Below are positions 54,841 through 64,000 of a DNA stretch of 64,000 nt, piece by piece (the stretch's first letter is position 1; the number at the start of each line of letters is the position of its first letter). The DNA lies in contig JAIUNL010000004.1 in the NCBI GenBank assembly GCA_020161835.1, positions 129,049 through 193,048 of the forward strand. Direction: 5' to 3'. The notes below the pieces were generated by a model. That model did not search any database. It saw nothing but the letters and a program-made list of their open reading frames with translations, and was not told where the DNA came from. This DNA is from Bacteroidota bacterium (GTDB lineage: Bacteria; Bacteroidota; JABWAT01). A program made the translations under genes and the position numbers.

Positions 54841-55383
54841 CTATCCCTGAAAAGCAGGATTTTTAGGAATTTTTGAGCCGCACGCTTTCAGATAAACCAG
54901 CTTCTCATAATCTTCTTTTGAAATTGAAGGTCCGGTTTTTCCGCAATGCAAATTGTAGGCATTTTTAAGCATATCGGCGACCTGTGCCGGGTGACGGCCT
55001 TCGATCATCCATCTTTCCATCATGAACACAACTTCGCCATTTTTGAACAAAGCTGCAGATGGAGATGAAGGGGGATATCCCGTAATTTTTGAACGGACTT
55101 TATCTGTTGCCGCACGATCCTGGCCAGCGAAAACAGTCACAATATTATCCGGAATGACAGCGTTCTGCAGGGATTCTGCAACACCCGGACGGGCACTTCC
55201 GGCAGCACATCCACAAACAGAGTTAATCATAACCAGAGTTGTGCCTTCTTTATTGGCATCAAAATGGGCATCAACCGCTTCTGGGGTTGTAAGTTCTGTA
55301 AACCCGACATAGGTTAATTCATCACGCATCGGCTGTACGGCATTTGGGTCGTACATGGGTGCCATAGGTATATTTCCAAACAT
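54841..55383 (-). CDS. Bacilliredoxin, BrxA/BrxB (YphP/YqiW) family
   Basis: 180 residues, thioredoxin-like, with the family motif VCGCAAGSARPG, active-site Cys57 and Cys59. In Bacillus these proteins remove bacillithiol from S-bacillithiolated targets, so the organism may use bacillithiol. The N-terminus MAPMYDPNAVQPMRDELTYVGF is the usual one. A C-terminal extension of about 35 residues (LHCGKTGPSISKEDYEKLVYLKACG) with two more Cys is longer than in Bacillus proteins of about 145. AAGGAA lies 9 bases before the ATG. Position between suf genes and an Rrf2 regulator suggests a link to Fe-S or thiol stress. Confidence 0.85.
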   Translation of the reverse strand: MFGNIPMAPMYDPNAVQPMRDELTYVGFTELTTPEAVDAHFDANKEGTTLVMINSVCGCAAGSARPGVAESLQNAVIPDNIVTVFAGQDRAATDKVRSKITGYPPSSPSAALFKNGEVVFMMERWMIEGRHPAQVADMLKNAYNLHCGKTGPSISKEDYEKLVYLKACGSKIPKNPAFQG

Positions 55384-55482
55384 CTTCTATTCCTTCCAAC
55401 TATATTAAAATTCAAGTGACGAGTGACAAGGGACGAGTGACGAATCACAGGTCACAATATTCAAGTGACATATTATTTTTTG

Positions 55483-55573
55483 TTGTCATTCCCGCGAAGG
55501 CGGGAATCCAGTATTTTTTAGTATTTAACCACCATTTTTAATTCATGGATTCCCGCCTTCGCGGGAATGACAA
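55483..55573. repeat. Perfect 28-bp inverted REP pair
   Basis: Arms 55483-55510 and 55546-55573 are perfect reverse complements over 28 bases, with a 35-bp AT-rich spacer; each arm contains its own palindrome CCCGCGAAGGCGGG. A third identical unit, same orientation as the right arm, is at 59384-59411. The rest of 55384-55589 has short GTGACGAGTGACAAG repeats and no gene. The long hairpin lies directly after sufT (minus strand), so it may stabilise or end the message. Confidence 0.85.
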
Positions 55574-55589
55574 TTCACAATAAAACCAT

Positions 55590-55943
55590 CTACCACAAAT
55601 TCAGCATCAGCCTGGCTTCTTCGCTCATCATTTCTTTCGACCAGTTTGGTTCCCACACCAGATCAACTTGGGCATCTGCAACACCGGCTACGGATTTTAC
55701 TTTTTCCTGGACTTCACCGGGTAATGTTCCGGCAACCGGACAAGCCGGAGCTGTCAGGGTCATTTTAATCCGCACAAAACTCAATGCTTCAACATTGACT
55801 TCATAGATCAGACCAAGATCATAAATATTGACAGGAATTTCAGGGTCATAGATTGTCTTTAAAACATCAATAACCGCAAGTTCAATCCGTTTTTCACGGG
55901 TCAGGACTTCTCCGCCCTCACCTGTAACTGCTGATTCTTCCAT
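55590..55943 (-). CDS. sufT: SufT-like MIP18/DUF59 iron-sulfur maturation protein
   Basis: 117 residues of the MIP18/DUF59 (PaaD-like) family: VLKTIYDPEIPVNIYDLGLIYEV, KMTLTAPACPVAGTLPGEVQ with the conserved Cys, and a final VDLVWEPNWSKEMMSEEARLMLNL. A role in maturing Fe-S proteins is established for SufT and CIA2 homologues. It starts 26 bp after sufS with weak GGAAC before the ATG, and ends the suf operon before the REP hairpin. Confidence 0.88.
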   Translation of the reverse strand: MEESAVTGEGGEVLTREKRIELAVIDVLKTIYDPEIPVNIYDLGLIYEVNVEALSFVRIKMTLTAPACPVAGTLPGEVQEKVKSVAGVADAQVDLVWEPNWSKEMMSEEARLMLNLW

Positions 55944-55969
55944 TTCAGTTCCGATTTTTGTTTTGCCGG

Positions 55970-57214
55970 TTACCCGAACAGATCATTAATTTTTAGCAGT
56001 CCCCTGATGAGAGCATCTGCATCTTCTTTGGTATTATAAAAAGCAAAAGAGGCACGGGCAGTTGCCGGAACACCAAACCGTTTCATCACAGGCTGAGTGC
56101 AGTGATGTCCGGTTCTGATGGCAATGCCTTCCTGGTCAAGAATCATCCCGATATCGCTGGCATGTGCAGATTTCATCACAAAAGAAATCACACTTCCCTT
56201 GTTGGCTGCCGTACCGATAATGCGCAAACCCGGAACTTCAAGCATTTTTTCAGTTGTGTAAGTGAGCAACTCATGTTCCCAGGCAACAGCTGACTTCCAG
56301 TCGAGAGAATTCACATAATCAATTGCAGAACCGAGTCCGATTCCGGCAGCAATGTTGGGTGTTCCTGCTTCCAACCGGAAAGGCAGTTCGTTGTAAGTCG
56401 TTTTTTCAAAGGTGACCGTTTTGATCATGTCACCACCGCCATGATAAGGCTGCAATGTGTCAAGTAACGCTTTCTTTCCGTACAAAATTCCGATTCCGGT
56501 CGGACCAAAAAGTTTGTGCCCCGAAAAAGCCAGAAAATCACAATCCAGATCCTGAACATCGACAGGAAAATGAGGGATCGACTGGGCTGCATCCACCAGA
56601 ACCGGAATACCTTTTTCATGAGCAATTTTGATAATGTCTTTGACCGGATTTATCGTTCCCAGCGTGTTCGACATGTGGGAAACGGCAACCAGTTTTGTTT
56701 TTGCTGAAAGCAGTGAATCCAGCTCTTCCAGAATCAATTCACCTTTGTCATTGACCGGGATGACTTTCAGTACGCCGCCTTTTTCTTCGAGAATCATCTG
56801 CCAGGGCACAATATTGGAATGGTGTTCCATGGCTGAAATAAGAATTTCATCGCCGGGTTTCAGGACCATTCTTGCAAAAGTTGAAGCAACCAGATTGATG
56901 CTTTCTGTCGTCCCGGAAGTGAAAATGATTTCTTCTTCTTCGGCAGCATGAATGAAAGCCTGAACTTTTTTCCGGGTGGATTCATAATCGGTCGTTGCCT
57001 GCTGGCTCAGCGTATGAATTCCACGGTGAACATTGGCATTTTCATTCCGGTAATAATCATTCATCCGGTCGATAACCACAACCGGTTTCTGAGCCGTTGC
57101 TGCATTATCGAGATAAACCAAAGGTTTTCCGTTGACTTTGGTTTGCAGAATCGGGAAATCTTTCCTGATTTGTTCTGCTGAAAATGCTGTCAGGTTGACC
57201 TCATAATGAGTCAT
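55970..57214 (-). CDS. sufS: Cysteine desulfurase SufS (group II)
   Basis: 414 residues, class V PLP enzyme that takes sulfur from cysteine for cluster assembly. PLP Lys234 in [13 protein letters not shown], active-site Cys372 in [11 protein letters not shown], the HHSNIVPW signature and the C-terminal [17 protein letters not shown] are present. The single-Cys short loop places it with SufS, not IscS/NifS. No SufE or SufU partner is in the window. The ATG overlaps the sufD stop by 4 bp. Confidence 0.95.
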   Translation of the reverse strand: MTHYEVNLTAFSAEQIRKDFPILQTKVNGKPLVYLDNAATAQKPVVVIDRMNDYYRNENANVHRGIHTLSQQATTDYESTRKKVQAFIHAAEEEEIIFTSGTTESINLVASTFARMVLKPGDEILISAMEHHSNIVPWQMILEEKGGVLKVIPVNDKGELILEELDSLLSAKTKLVAVSHMSNTLGTINPVKDIIKIAHEKGIPVLVDAAQSIPHFPVDVQDLDCDFLAFSGHKLFGPTGIGILYGKKALLDTLQPYHGGGDMIKTVTFEKTTYNELPFRLEAGTPNIAAGIGLGSAIDYVNSLDWKSAVAWEHELLTYTTEKMLEVPGLRIIGTAANKGSVISFVMKSAHASDIGMILDQEGIAIRTGHHCTQPVMKRFGVPATARASFAFYNTKEDADALIRGLLKINDLFG

Positions 57215-58527
57215 ACTTCCGTTTCCTCAAAGTGGAACGGACTGTGAAGGCGTTCCAATATCTGCTGATCGAGATATTCCCTGATTTCAGCCTGCGGGAT
57301 TGAATTCAGCACATCAACGGCAAAAGCATGGGTTAACATGGCTTTGGCCATCGGCTCACCAATTCCCCTTGACTGAAGGTAAAACAGCTGCATTTCATCC
57401 AGTTGACCCACCGTTGCCCCGTGAAAACATTTCACGTCATCGGCATAAATTTCAAGCTGTGGTTTGGAGTCGGCAGTTGCTTCATCTGATAAAAGCAGAT
57501 TCCGGTTTGACTGGTTGGCGTAAGTTTTCTGGGCATCTTTCTGAACGATAATTTTTCCGTCAAAAACGCCGGTCGATTTATCCGACAAAATCCCCTTGTA
57601 AGATTCCTGACTGGTTCCGTTGGGTTTCTGATGATCGATAAGTGTAATATTCTCAACATGATGCGTACCGGTGACGAGATAAAGTCCGTTCATCAGGCAG
57701 TTAACACCTTCACCTGAAAGCCGGGCAGTCACTTCATTTCTCACCATTCCGCCGCCCATTGTAATCACATGAGATTTCCAGGTTGAATTGGTTTGCTGAA
57801 AAGCTTCAATCCTGCCGATGTGAAATCCGTTATCCGATTCATCGGTAATTTTAGTGTGGTGAACAACAGCATTTTCTGCGAGAAACAAGGCGGTCGAAAC
57901 ATTGGTGAAACCGGCCGGATTTCCGTCAGAAATAAAATGTTCGATAAAGGTAGACTCAGAAGATTTTCCGGCGGAAATTATGAGTTTCGGCTGAACCAGA
58001 TTTCCTGTGGAAATAAAAAGAAGATGAACCGGACGTGTCTGAATTTTCCGGTCGGGGATGCTGATGAAAGCACCATCCTGAAGAAAAGCAGATCCAAGAT
58101 TAGCAAACAGATCGGATTTGTCTGATGACTTCGACAGAAAAGTTTCAGCAAAATTGGGGACTGAAGCAAATGCTTCTTTCAACGTGATTACCGAAACTGA
58201 GGATTCCGGAGATTTTTGAGTCAGTGCCGGATTCAATTTTCCGTCCACAAAAACATAAAGATCGGTTTCCAGATTTCCGAACTGGACAGAAGTAAGCAGG
58301 GAGTCTGAAACAGCCGACATTTTCTCAGCCGGTGAAAAAAGCGAGGAAAGAAGTCCGTCAACCTTGCTGTATTTCCAGGGTTCATCTTTTTTGGTCGGAA
58401 ATGAAAGTTCAGTAAATTCCTTAATAGCCGTTTTTCGTAAGGATTTTACTGCATCCGGATCAGAATTCCCTGAAATCCCGGCTGCGAGTGCCGTATAGTG
58501 AGTTTTAAAAAGCTGATCGTTTGCCAT
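57211..58527 (-). CDS. sufD: SufD, Fe-S scaffold complex subunit
   Basis: 438 residues of the SufB/SufD family. N-terminal helical part (about 1-90), then the beta-helix core, ending with AHGATVG-like sequence [44 protein letters not shown], which matches SufD. I took ATG at 58527 ([11 protein letters not shown]), not the frame start at 58605, since the latter overlaps sufC by 74 bases. SufC ends 4 bases before it. Works as part of SufBC2D. Confidence 0.93.
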   Translation of the reverse strand: MANDQLFKTHYTALAAGISGNSDPDAVKSLRKTAIKEFTELSFPTKKDEPWKYSKVDGLLSSLFSPAEKMSAVSDSLLTSVQFGNLETDLYVFVDGKLNPALTQKSPESSVSVITLKEAFASVPNFAETFLSKSSDKSDLFANLGSAFLQDGAFISIPDRKIQTRPVHLLFISTGNLVQPKLIISAGKSSESTFIEHFISDGNPAGFTNVSTALFLAENAVVHHTKITDESDNGFHIGRIEAFQQTNSTWKSHVITMGGGMVRNEVTARLSGEGVNCLMNGLYLVTGTHHVENITLIDHQKPNGTSQESYKGILSDKSTGVFDGKIIVQKDAQKTYANQSNRNLLLSDEATADSKPQLEIYADDVKCFHGATVGQLDEMQLFYLQSRGIGEPMAKAMLTHAFAVDVLNSIPQAEIREYLDQQILERLHSPFHFEETEV

Positions 58528-58531
58528 CAGG

Positions 58532-59293
58532 TCAGACCACTTCTTCTTTTTGTTCTTCACGGATCCAGTCGTAACCCTTTTCTTCGAGTTCAAGGGCAAG
58601 TTCACGTGTTCCAGATTTTACAATTTTTCCGTTCAGCAAAACATGGACAAAATCAGGAACGATGTAATCGAGCAACCGCTGATAGTGGGTGACCATGATG
58701 ATACCGTTGTCTTTGTTCTTCAGCTTGTTGATTCCGTCTGATACGGCACGAAGAGCATCAATATCAAGACCCGAATCTGTTTCATCCAGGATGGCCAGTT
58801 TTGGCTCGAGAACCGCCATCTGGAAAATCTCATTCCGTTTTTTCTCTCCGCCTGAAAATCCCTCGTTGACTGGGCGTTTCAGAAGAGAATCATCCAGATC
58901 AAGAATTTTCGTTTTTTCACGAACGAGTTTCAGGAATTCAGGTCCTTCGAGAGGTTCTTTGCCGTGATATTTCCGGATTTCATTCAGGGCAGTTCTGAGG
59001 AACATGATATTCGTGACACCCGGGATTTCAACGGGATACTGGAAAGCCAGAAAAATACCTTCACGGGCACGGTCTTCCGGGGAGAAATCAAGCAGATTTT
59101 TCCCAAGATACTCAACCGAACCGGCAGTCACTTCATATTCTTCCCGGCCGGCGAGCACTTTTGACAAGGTACTTTTCCCTGAGCCGTTGGGTCCCATAAT
59201 GGCGTGCACTTCACCGGCTTTAACTTCCAGGCTGATGCCTTTGAGAATTTCATTTCCGCCGATTGAGGCGTGTAGATTTTTGATAGAGAGCAT
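58532..59293 (-). CDS. sufC: SufC, Fe-S assembly ATPase
   Basis: 253-residue ABC-type ATPase. Walker A GPNGSGKS (34-41), signature FSGGEKKRNEI, Walker B LAILDETDSGLD and switch MVTHYQRLL are intact; EKKRNEI and DETDSGLDIDALR are specific to SufC. It drives conformational change in the SufBC2D scaffold. No clear ribosome-binding site precedes the ATG, which is 203 bp after the sufB stop. Confidence 0.95.
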   Translation of the reverse strand: MLSIKNLHASIGGNEILKGISLEVKAGEVHAIMGPNGSGKSTLSKVLAGREEYEVTAGSVEYLGKNLLDFSPEDRAREGIFLAFQYPVEIPGVTNIMFLRTALNEIRKYHGKEPLEGPEFLKLVREKTKILDLDDSLLKRPVNEGFSGGEKKRNEIFQMAVLEPKLAILDETDSGLDIDALRAVSDGINKLKNKDNGIIMVTHYQRLLDYIVPDFVHVLLNGKIVKSGTRELALELEEKGYDWIREEQKEEVV

Positions 59294-59383
59294 GTGATTT
59301 AATTCTTAATTATGAATTTTAAATTTTGAATGATAAAGGGTAAACGATAAATGAGGAATTGACATTCATTTACCACAAATGCA

Positions 59384-59411
59384 TGGATTCCCGCCTTCGC
59401 GGGAATGACAA
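59384..59411. repeat. Third REP unit, between sufB and sufC
   Basis: 28 bases identical to 55546-55573 and the exact reverse complement of 55483-55510, with the palindromic core CCCGCCTTCGCGGG. It divides sufB from sufC. The remainder of 59294-59496 is AT-rich with short TTTACCATTAACCATT-like repeats and no gene. Confidence 0.85.
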
Positions 59412-59496
59412 CACTCCCATAGTGGAGGAATATTTCCGGAATTGTTGAGTTGAAATTCTATTAACCCTTAAACATTTACCATTAACCATTGAAATC

Positions 59497-60930
59497 CTAC
59501 CCCACACTTCCTTCAAGGGAAATGCTGAGCAGTTTGGTTGCTTCCATGGCAAATTCCATGGGCAGTTCTTTAAAAACGTCTTTGCAGTAGCCGTTGACAA
59601 TGAGACTTACGGCTTCTTCTGCTGAAATTCCTCTCGACTGACAGTAAAACAACTGGTCATCACCGATTTTTGAAGTGGTTGCTTCATGTTCAATTTTAGC
59701 AGACGGATTTGAAATTTCGAAATAGGGAAATGTGTGAGCACCGCATTTATCGCCAATCAGCAAAGAATCGCATTGACTGTGATTCCGTGCATTTTCTGCA
59801 GCTTTTGATACTTTCACCAACCCGCGATAGGTCTGGTTTCCACGGCCGGCAGAAATTCCTTTTGAAACGATGGTGGATTTTGTGTTTCTGCCCAGGTGAA
59901 TCATTTTCGTTCCGGTATCAGCCTGTTGCGCATTATTGGTCACGGCAACCGAATAAAACTCACCGATGGAATTATCGCCTTTCAAAATACAGCTCGGATA
60001 TTTCCAGGTGATGGCAGAGCCGGTTTCAACCTGAGTCCACGAAATTTTGGAATTGTTTCCTTTGCAGATGCCACGCTTCGTTACAAAGTTGTAAATTCCG
60101 CCTTTTCCGTTTTCATCACCGGCGTACCAGTTCTGAACAGTGGAATATTTGATTTCGGCATTTTCGTTGGTGATCAACTCAACAACCGCAGCATGAAGCT
60201 GGTTTTCATCCCGTTTCGGAGCGGTGCAACCTTCGAGATAAGATACATAAGCACCGTCATCGGCAATAATCAGAGTCCGCTCAAACTGACCGGTATTTTC
60301 TGCATTGATGCGGAAGTAAGTGCTCAATTCCATTGGGCAACGTACCCCTTTTGGAATGTAAACGAACGAACCATCGCTGAAAACCGCTGCATTCAGTGCC
60401 GCATAGTAATTATCAGTGTACGGAACAACCGATCCCATGTATTGTTTGATCAGCTCGGAATGTTCACGAACGGCTTCTGAAAAGGAACAGAAAATGACGC
60501 CCTTTTCCTTAAGCGCTTCTTTGAATGTGGTGGTCACTGAAACGGAATCAAAAACCGCATCAACGGCAACGTTGGCAAGTAATTTCTGTTCTTCGAGCGG
60601 AATTCCCAATTTCTTAAATGTATCCAGGAGTTCAGGATCCACTTCGTCCAAACTATTTAATTTGGGTTTTACCTTGGGTGCGGCGTAATAATAAATATCC
60701 TGAAAATCAATCTGCGGATAGTGGACGTTTTGCCACGTTGGCACTTTCATGGTCAACCAGTGACGATAGGCTTTCAGACGGTAGTCGAGCATCCATTGCG
60801 GTTCATTTTTTTTTGCGGATATAAAACGGACAGTGTCTTCACTGAGTCCTTTCGGAGCCATCTCCTGTTCAATATCCGTCGAGAATCCGTATTTGTACTC
60901 CGACTTCGTAAACTGTTCAATCTCGTTCAT
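59497..60930 (-). CDS. sufB: SufB, Fe-S cluster scaffold subunit
   Basis: 477 residues, nearest the 5' end of the suf operon. Signatures: [101 protein letters not shown] and the C-terminal [51 protein letters not shown]. Assembles nascent clusters with SufC and SufD. AAGG is 9 bases before the ATG. A REP unit divides it from sufC; readthrough is likely because the other suf genes need a promoter. Confidence 0.96.
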   Translation of the reverse strand: MNEIEQFTKSEYKYGFSTDIEQEMAPKGLSEDTVRFISAKKNEPQWMLDYRLKAYRHWLTMKVPTWQNVHYPQIDFQDIYYYAAPKVKPKLNSLDEVDPELLDTFKKLGIPLEEQKLLANVAVDAVFDSVSVTTTFKEALKEKGVIFCSFSEAVREHSELIKQYMGSVVPYTDNYYAALNAAVFSDGSFVYIPKGVRCPMELSTYFRINAENTGQFERTLIIADDGAYVSYLEGCTAPKRDENQLHAAVVELITNENAEIKYSTVQNWYAGDENGKGGIYNFVTKRGICKGNNSKISWTQVETGSAITWKYPSCILKGDNSIGEFYSVAVTNNAQQADTGTKMIHLGRNTKSTIVSKGISAGRGNQTYRGLVKVSKAAENARNHSQCDSLLIGDKCGAHTFPYFEISNPSAKIEHEATTSKIGDDQLFYCQSRGISAEEAVSLIVNGYCKDVFKELPMEFAMEATKLLSISLEGSVG

Positions 60931-61392
60931 TTAAAATGCCTTTTTACCGCAGAGAATTACACAGAGATACACTGAGTTGCATTCAAAGTTTCACAGAGTT
61001 TTTTTATAAAAACACCTGTTTCAATGCTTCATTTTATCAGTGGAACTTCGATGTCTATTGTGTTTAAAACCTGAAATTATTGAATCTATACAAAATAGTC
61101 AAAATTGATAACAGTGAAATTTAAAGTCAGAGTTCCGTTTTGAACAGATTTGGGAGATTTTAAAATTAGAGATGGGTTAGAATTGGAAAAACAAATCACT
61201 TTGTCTGTACATATAAGCAGAAATACGGGTCTTCGATAAAATCCGGCAGGTGCCGGATCACTCAGACTGACAAATAGAATTTATCTTTGATTCATGACTA
61301 TCCGAACAAAAAGTCCATCCGGTTCTCCCTTCTGCAAGTTTTCCCTATCTTGTTTGTCAAACCAGTTATTGCACTTCTAACTTTTCTGGAAA
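60931..61392. other. 462-bp divergent intergenic region with CCGCAGAG repeat
   Basis: Between sufB (minus) and the CotH gene (plus). It begins with an ACCGCAGAGAATTACACAGAG-type unit (60946-60976) with a partial complement near 61000 (TTTCACAGAG). A TATCTTTG element at 61282-61289 is a candidate -10 for the CotH gene, without a good -35. No gene is visible; promoters of both divergent genes must lie here. Confidence 0.5.
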
Positions 61393-63696
61393 ATGATGAA
61401 AAATCTCCTTTTTATCTCTGTCACCCTGCTCCTGATTCTGTTTTCAGGTTCAAAATCCTCAACCGCCCAAACCTTCTACGACCTCAGTACCATCCAGAAA
61501 ATTGAACTGGTTTTTTCGGAAAGTAACTGGGATTACAAACTCGATACCGCCAAAGCCGGAAGTGAAGGCTACATCATGGCACAATCGGTAACCATAAACG
61601 GAGTTCAGTTTGACAGTGTTGGTGTGAAATACAAGGGAAACAGTACTTACAATGCAAACAGCAAGAAAAATCCGTTTCACATTGAACTGGATTCTTACAA
61701 AAACCAGGATTATGAGGGTTACACGGATATCAAGTTGAGCAATGTATCCAAAGATCCCTCCTTCGTCAGAGAGGTGCTTTCCTACTCCATTTTGCGGCAA
61801 TACATGCATGCTCCGCTTTCAAATTATGCAAACGTTTATGTGAACGGAACCCTCATCGGGTTGTATGTCAGTTCGGAATCGGTCAATAAATCTTTCATCA
61901 ACTCCAAATTCGGTTCAAAAAACAACGCCTTCTTTAAGTGCAACCCGATTGGCGGAGCTGGACCCGGAACCACAACCCTTCCCAATCTGGTCTATCTCGG
62001 TGCCGACAGTTCCCTGTATTATTCGGCCTATGAAATGAACTCAGATTACGGCTGGGCAGATCTGATCCACCTGTGCAATACCCTGAAAAACAATACCGGC
62101 GAAATTGAAACCATTCTGGATGTGGATCGTGCGCTCTGGATGCTTGCGTATGACAATCTCATCGTCAATCTGGATAGTTACATCGGTGGATTTTCCCAAA
62201 ATTACTATTTGTACAAAGACAAATCCGGACGGTTCAGTTCAGTTATGTGGGATTTCAATGAATCTTTCGGAACCTTCAGTATGACCGGAACGATTTCTCT
62301 ACCCAACACCACATCAAAAAGTCAGATGACTCCTTTACTTCACTCCGGCGATGCCAACTGGCCTCTGATTCAAAAACTGCTTGCTGTTCCGACCTATAAA
62401 AAAATGTACCTGGCTCACCTGCAAACCATGATGACTGAAAATTTTTCAAATTCAAGTTATCTTACCACAGCACAAACCCTGCAATCCGTGATTAATGCTT
62501 CCGTTCAGGCTGACCCGAATAAACCGTTTACTTACGCACAATACCAGGGTAATCTCACAACGGATGTAAATTCAGGTCCGGGCGGACCGGGCTCAACTTC
62601 AGCACCCGGCATTTCAGCCTTAATGAACGGCAGAGTTACGTATTTATCTGCGCTGGCAGATTTTACAGCAACAAAACCTTTAATTTCAGAGGTTAAACCA
62701 TCTGAGGCAAACCCGAAGGCAAATACCAATATTTACATAACAGCAACCGTAACCAACGCAACCTCAGTTTACCTGGGTTACCGGTACAAAACCACGGAAA
62801 AATTCACCAAAGTGGCGATGTCTGATGATGGAAACCATGGTGACGGAACTTCAGGAGATTCAGTTTTTGGTGCAGAAATTGCTTCCGGAACCGGAAAAAT
62901 TGAGTACTATCTGTTTGCTGAAAACGCCAGTTCAGGGGCGTTTTCTCCTGCCCGGGCTGAGTTTGAGTTTTACTCGCTTACGGTTTCAACAAAATCGGAA
63001 AGTGACGTCATGATGAATGAAATTTATGCCCGTGGAACTGCCGAAAATCCGGATTGGATTGAGTTGTTTAATTCAACTTCTGCTCCAATTGATATCAGCG
63101 GGTATAAAATTTACGATTCCGGCGGAAATGAGGGCACCAAACCCAAAATGGAAATCCCCGCAGGAAGTACAATTGCTGCCGGCGGATTTTTTGTACTCGT
63201 AACGGATGACGCCTCGGCTGCCGGTTTCGGGCTTTCTAACGGAGGAGAAAAAGTCTGGCTTGAAACATCATCGGGAGTTGTGATCGATTCTATTAACTTC
63301 AAAACACATACGGCTACCCAATCTTACGGCCGGGTTACAGACGGACACGACTGGCAGATCCTGAATACGATTTCACGGGGTTCGACCAATGGAACCGGAA
63401 CGGGACTGGATGACGACGGTGAACAAACGAAGAAGTTTGAACTGAGCCAGAATTATCCGAATCCGTTCAATCCGTCAACTGAAATATCTTTTACACTTCC
63501 AAAAACCGAAATAACTTCTCTGGTAGTTTATAATCTGGTCGGGCAGGAAGTCGCTCAACTTTTCAATGGTTTGGCAGAAGGCGGGAAAAAGATGAGTTTT
63601 ACTTTTAACGGGACCGGACTTTCCAGCGGAATTTATCTTTACCGGCTGCAATCAGGATCCTTCTCATCAATCAAAAAAATGACTTTGCTGAAATAG
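61393..63696 (+). CDS. CotH-kinase-like, lamin-tail, sorting-domain surface protein
   Basis: 767 residues: signal peptide (about 1-26, STAQT), CotH domain (about 35-420; VGVKYKGNSTYN, KNPFHIELDSY, VYVNGTLIGLYVSSESVNK and the WDFNESFGTF block), an Ig-like segment (about 430-530), a lamin-tail domain (about 535-660; NEIYARGTAENPDWIELFNSTSAPIDISGYKI) and a C-terminal type IX-like sorting domain (about 690-767) with SQNYPNPFNPSTEISFTLPK and a terminal KKMTLLK. CotH domains in spores phosphorylate Ser; extracellular bacterial relatives have unknown targets. A second ATG is 3 bases downstream. Confidence 0.88.
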   Translation: MMKNLLFISVTLLLILFSGSKSSTAQTFYDLSTIQKIELVFSESNWDYKLDTAKAGSEGYIMAQSVTINGVQFDSVGVKYKGNSTYNANSKKNPFHIELDSYKNQDYEGYTDIKLSNVSKDPSFVREVLSYSILRQYMHAPLSNYANVYVNGTLIGLYVSSESVNKSFINSKFGSKNNAFFKCNPIGGAGPGTTTLPNLVYLGADSSLYYSAYEMNSDYGWADLIHLCNTLKNNTGEIETILDVDRALWMLAYDNLIVNLDSYIGGFSQNYYLYKDKSGRFSSVMWDFNESFGTFSMTGTISLPNTTSKSQMTPLLHSGDANWPLIQKLLAVPTYKKMYLAHLQTMMTENFSNSSYLTTAQTLQSVINASVQADPNKPFTYAQYQGNLTTDVNSGPGGPGSTSAPGISALMNGRVTYLSALADFTATKPLISEVKPSEANPKANTNIYITATVTNATSVYLGYRYKTTEKFTKVAMSDDGNHGDGTSGDSVFGAEIASGTGKIEYYLFAENASSGAFSPARAEFEFYSLTVSTKSESDVMMNEIYARGTAENPDWIELFNSTSAPIDISGYKIYDSGGNEGTKPKMEIPAGSTIAAGGFFVLVTDDASAAGFGLSNGGEKVWLETSSGVVIDSINFKTHTATQSYGRVTDGHDWQILNTISRGSTNGTGTGLDDDGEQTKKFELSQNYPNPFNPSTEISFTLPKTEITSLVVYNLVGQEVAQLFNGLAEGGKKMSFTFNGTGLSSGIYLYRLQSGSFSSIKKMTLLK

Positions 63697-63727
63697 AAAA
63701 TTTCAAGGAATCCTGCCGGGAAAAAAA

Positions 63728-64000
63728 TTACAGCATTCTGCTTTTCAGGAATACATCAAACGATTCCCGGTAGGCATCACCCACAGAAAAATACTGGTTT
63801 CCGACAAAAACCCGGTTCCGGTCAACTGAAGAGATTTTTGAAATCTGAATCAGGAAAGACCGGTGGACTCTTAAAAACTTACCGGGTGACAGTTTGGATT
63901 CCAGTTCTTTAAGGGTACCGTGAACCAAAAGTTTTTTGCCCGATTCAAGGTGATACGAAACGTAATCGCCGTCCGCTTCAAGAAATAAGACCGATTCCAG
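63728..64000 (-). CDS. LytTR DNA-binding regulator, 5' truncated
   Basis: Frame open to the window edge: 90 visible residues, beginning LESVLFLEADGDYVSYHLES. It is the LytTR domain: VHGTLKELESKLSPGKFLRVHRSFLIQISKISSVDR and NQYFSVGDAYRESF match the family, which usually follows a response-regulator domain (LytR/AgrA type). The receiver, if present, is outside. An internal TTG-type start at 63928 is not needed. Confidence 0.85.
   Translation of the reverse strand: MESVLFLEADGDYVSYHLESGKKLLVHGTLKELESKLSPGKFLRVHRSFLIQISKISSVDRNRVFVGNQYFSVGDAYRESFDVFLKSRML

Noticed and set aside
55483..55573. Possible CRISPR or attachment site
   Set aside because: Only two inverted units plus one distant copy, no regular spacers and no cas or integrase gene; fits a REP element.
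59896..60480. 194-residue plus-strand ORF opposite sufB
   Set aside because: SufB is unambiguous on the other strand; the ORF has no recognisable domain or ribosome-binding site.
61282..61289. TATCTTTG as a firm CotH promoter
   Set aside because: No -35 at the 17-base spacing; kept only as a candidate within the intergenic entry.

Overview
The window comes from a Gram-negative bacterium of the FCB (Bacteroidota/Chlorobiota/Ignavibacteriota/Calditrichota) assemblage. Evidence: two secreted proteins end in a type IX secretion-like sorting domain with an NPFNP core; the primary sigma factor is the short Bacteroidota-type RpoD beginning [19 protein letters not shown]; promoters before two tRNA genes and the cobalamin riboswitch share a TTGnnn-17 bp-(T/C)ATCTT(T/C)G layout related to the Bacteroidota TAnnTTTG element; and many lipoproteins, beta-barrels and a TonB-dependent receptor are present. 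I cannot fix the phylum more exactly. No phage, transposase, plasmid or CRISPR locus is visible; this reads as chromosomal core and accessory genome of a heterotroph.

Layout. 1-6.3 kb: truncated secreted esterase, CHAD-domain protein, TolB-like propeller, crotonase, CorC/HlyC-type membrane protein and a large unrecognised protein. 6.5-12.1 kb: exonuclease III, a MlaE-MlaF-MlaD lipid transport set translationally coupled to a TPR lipoprotein, a DUF454 protein and an acidic unknown. 12.1-19.8 kb: an Ate/Bpt-like aminoacyl-tRNA-protein transferase, RhlE-type helicase, diguanylate cyclase, membrane-anchored AraC regulator, small membrane proteins (one with a frameshift in an A8 tract) and a YiiX-like amidase. 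19.9-29.7 kb: GH97 glucosidase, fatty acid desaturase, a coiled-coil/beta-helix/beta-barrel outer membrane protein and a pair of secreted amidohydrolase-like proteins.

29.7-35.6 kb is the most distinctive block: a promoter and cobalamin riboswitch followed by six tightly packed genes, five of whose junctions are 4-bp overlaps or near-contact. They encode a beta-propeller lipoprotein, a 70-residue Cys-rich protein, a secreted sorting-domain protein, a BtuB-like receptor, a second propeller lipoprotein and a Nudix hydrolase. This looks like a cobalamin capture and uptake operon with partners that differ from the enterobacterial system.

35.6-40.4 kb: NlpC/P60 lipoprotein, rpoD preceded by two orphan EutN/CcmL-type genes, a zinc-ribbon gene and a degenerate GAF-GGDEF protein, then a Pro-Arg-His-Glu tRNA cluster. 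40.5-50.3 kb: LolD/YbbA-YbbP-type ABC exporter, coiled-coil protein, hisD-hisC, etfB-etfA and a bifunctional-nuclease/UVR protein. 50.3-61 kb: a large solute-binding/PAS hybrid histidine kinase convergent with a minus-strand iron-sulfur block (sufB-sufC-sufD-sufS-sufT, a bacilliredoxin and an Rrf2 regulator). 61.4-64 kb: a CotH/lamin-tail secreted protein and a truncated LytTR regulator. Intergenic regions carry REP-like palindromes, including a perfectly repeated 28-bp unit around the suf genes.
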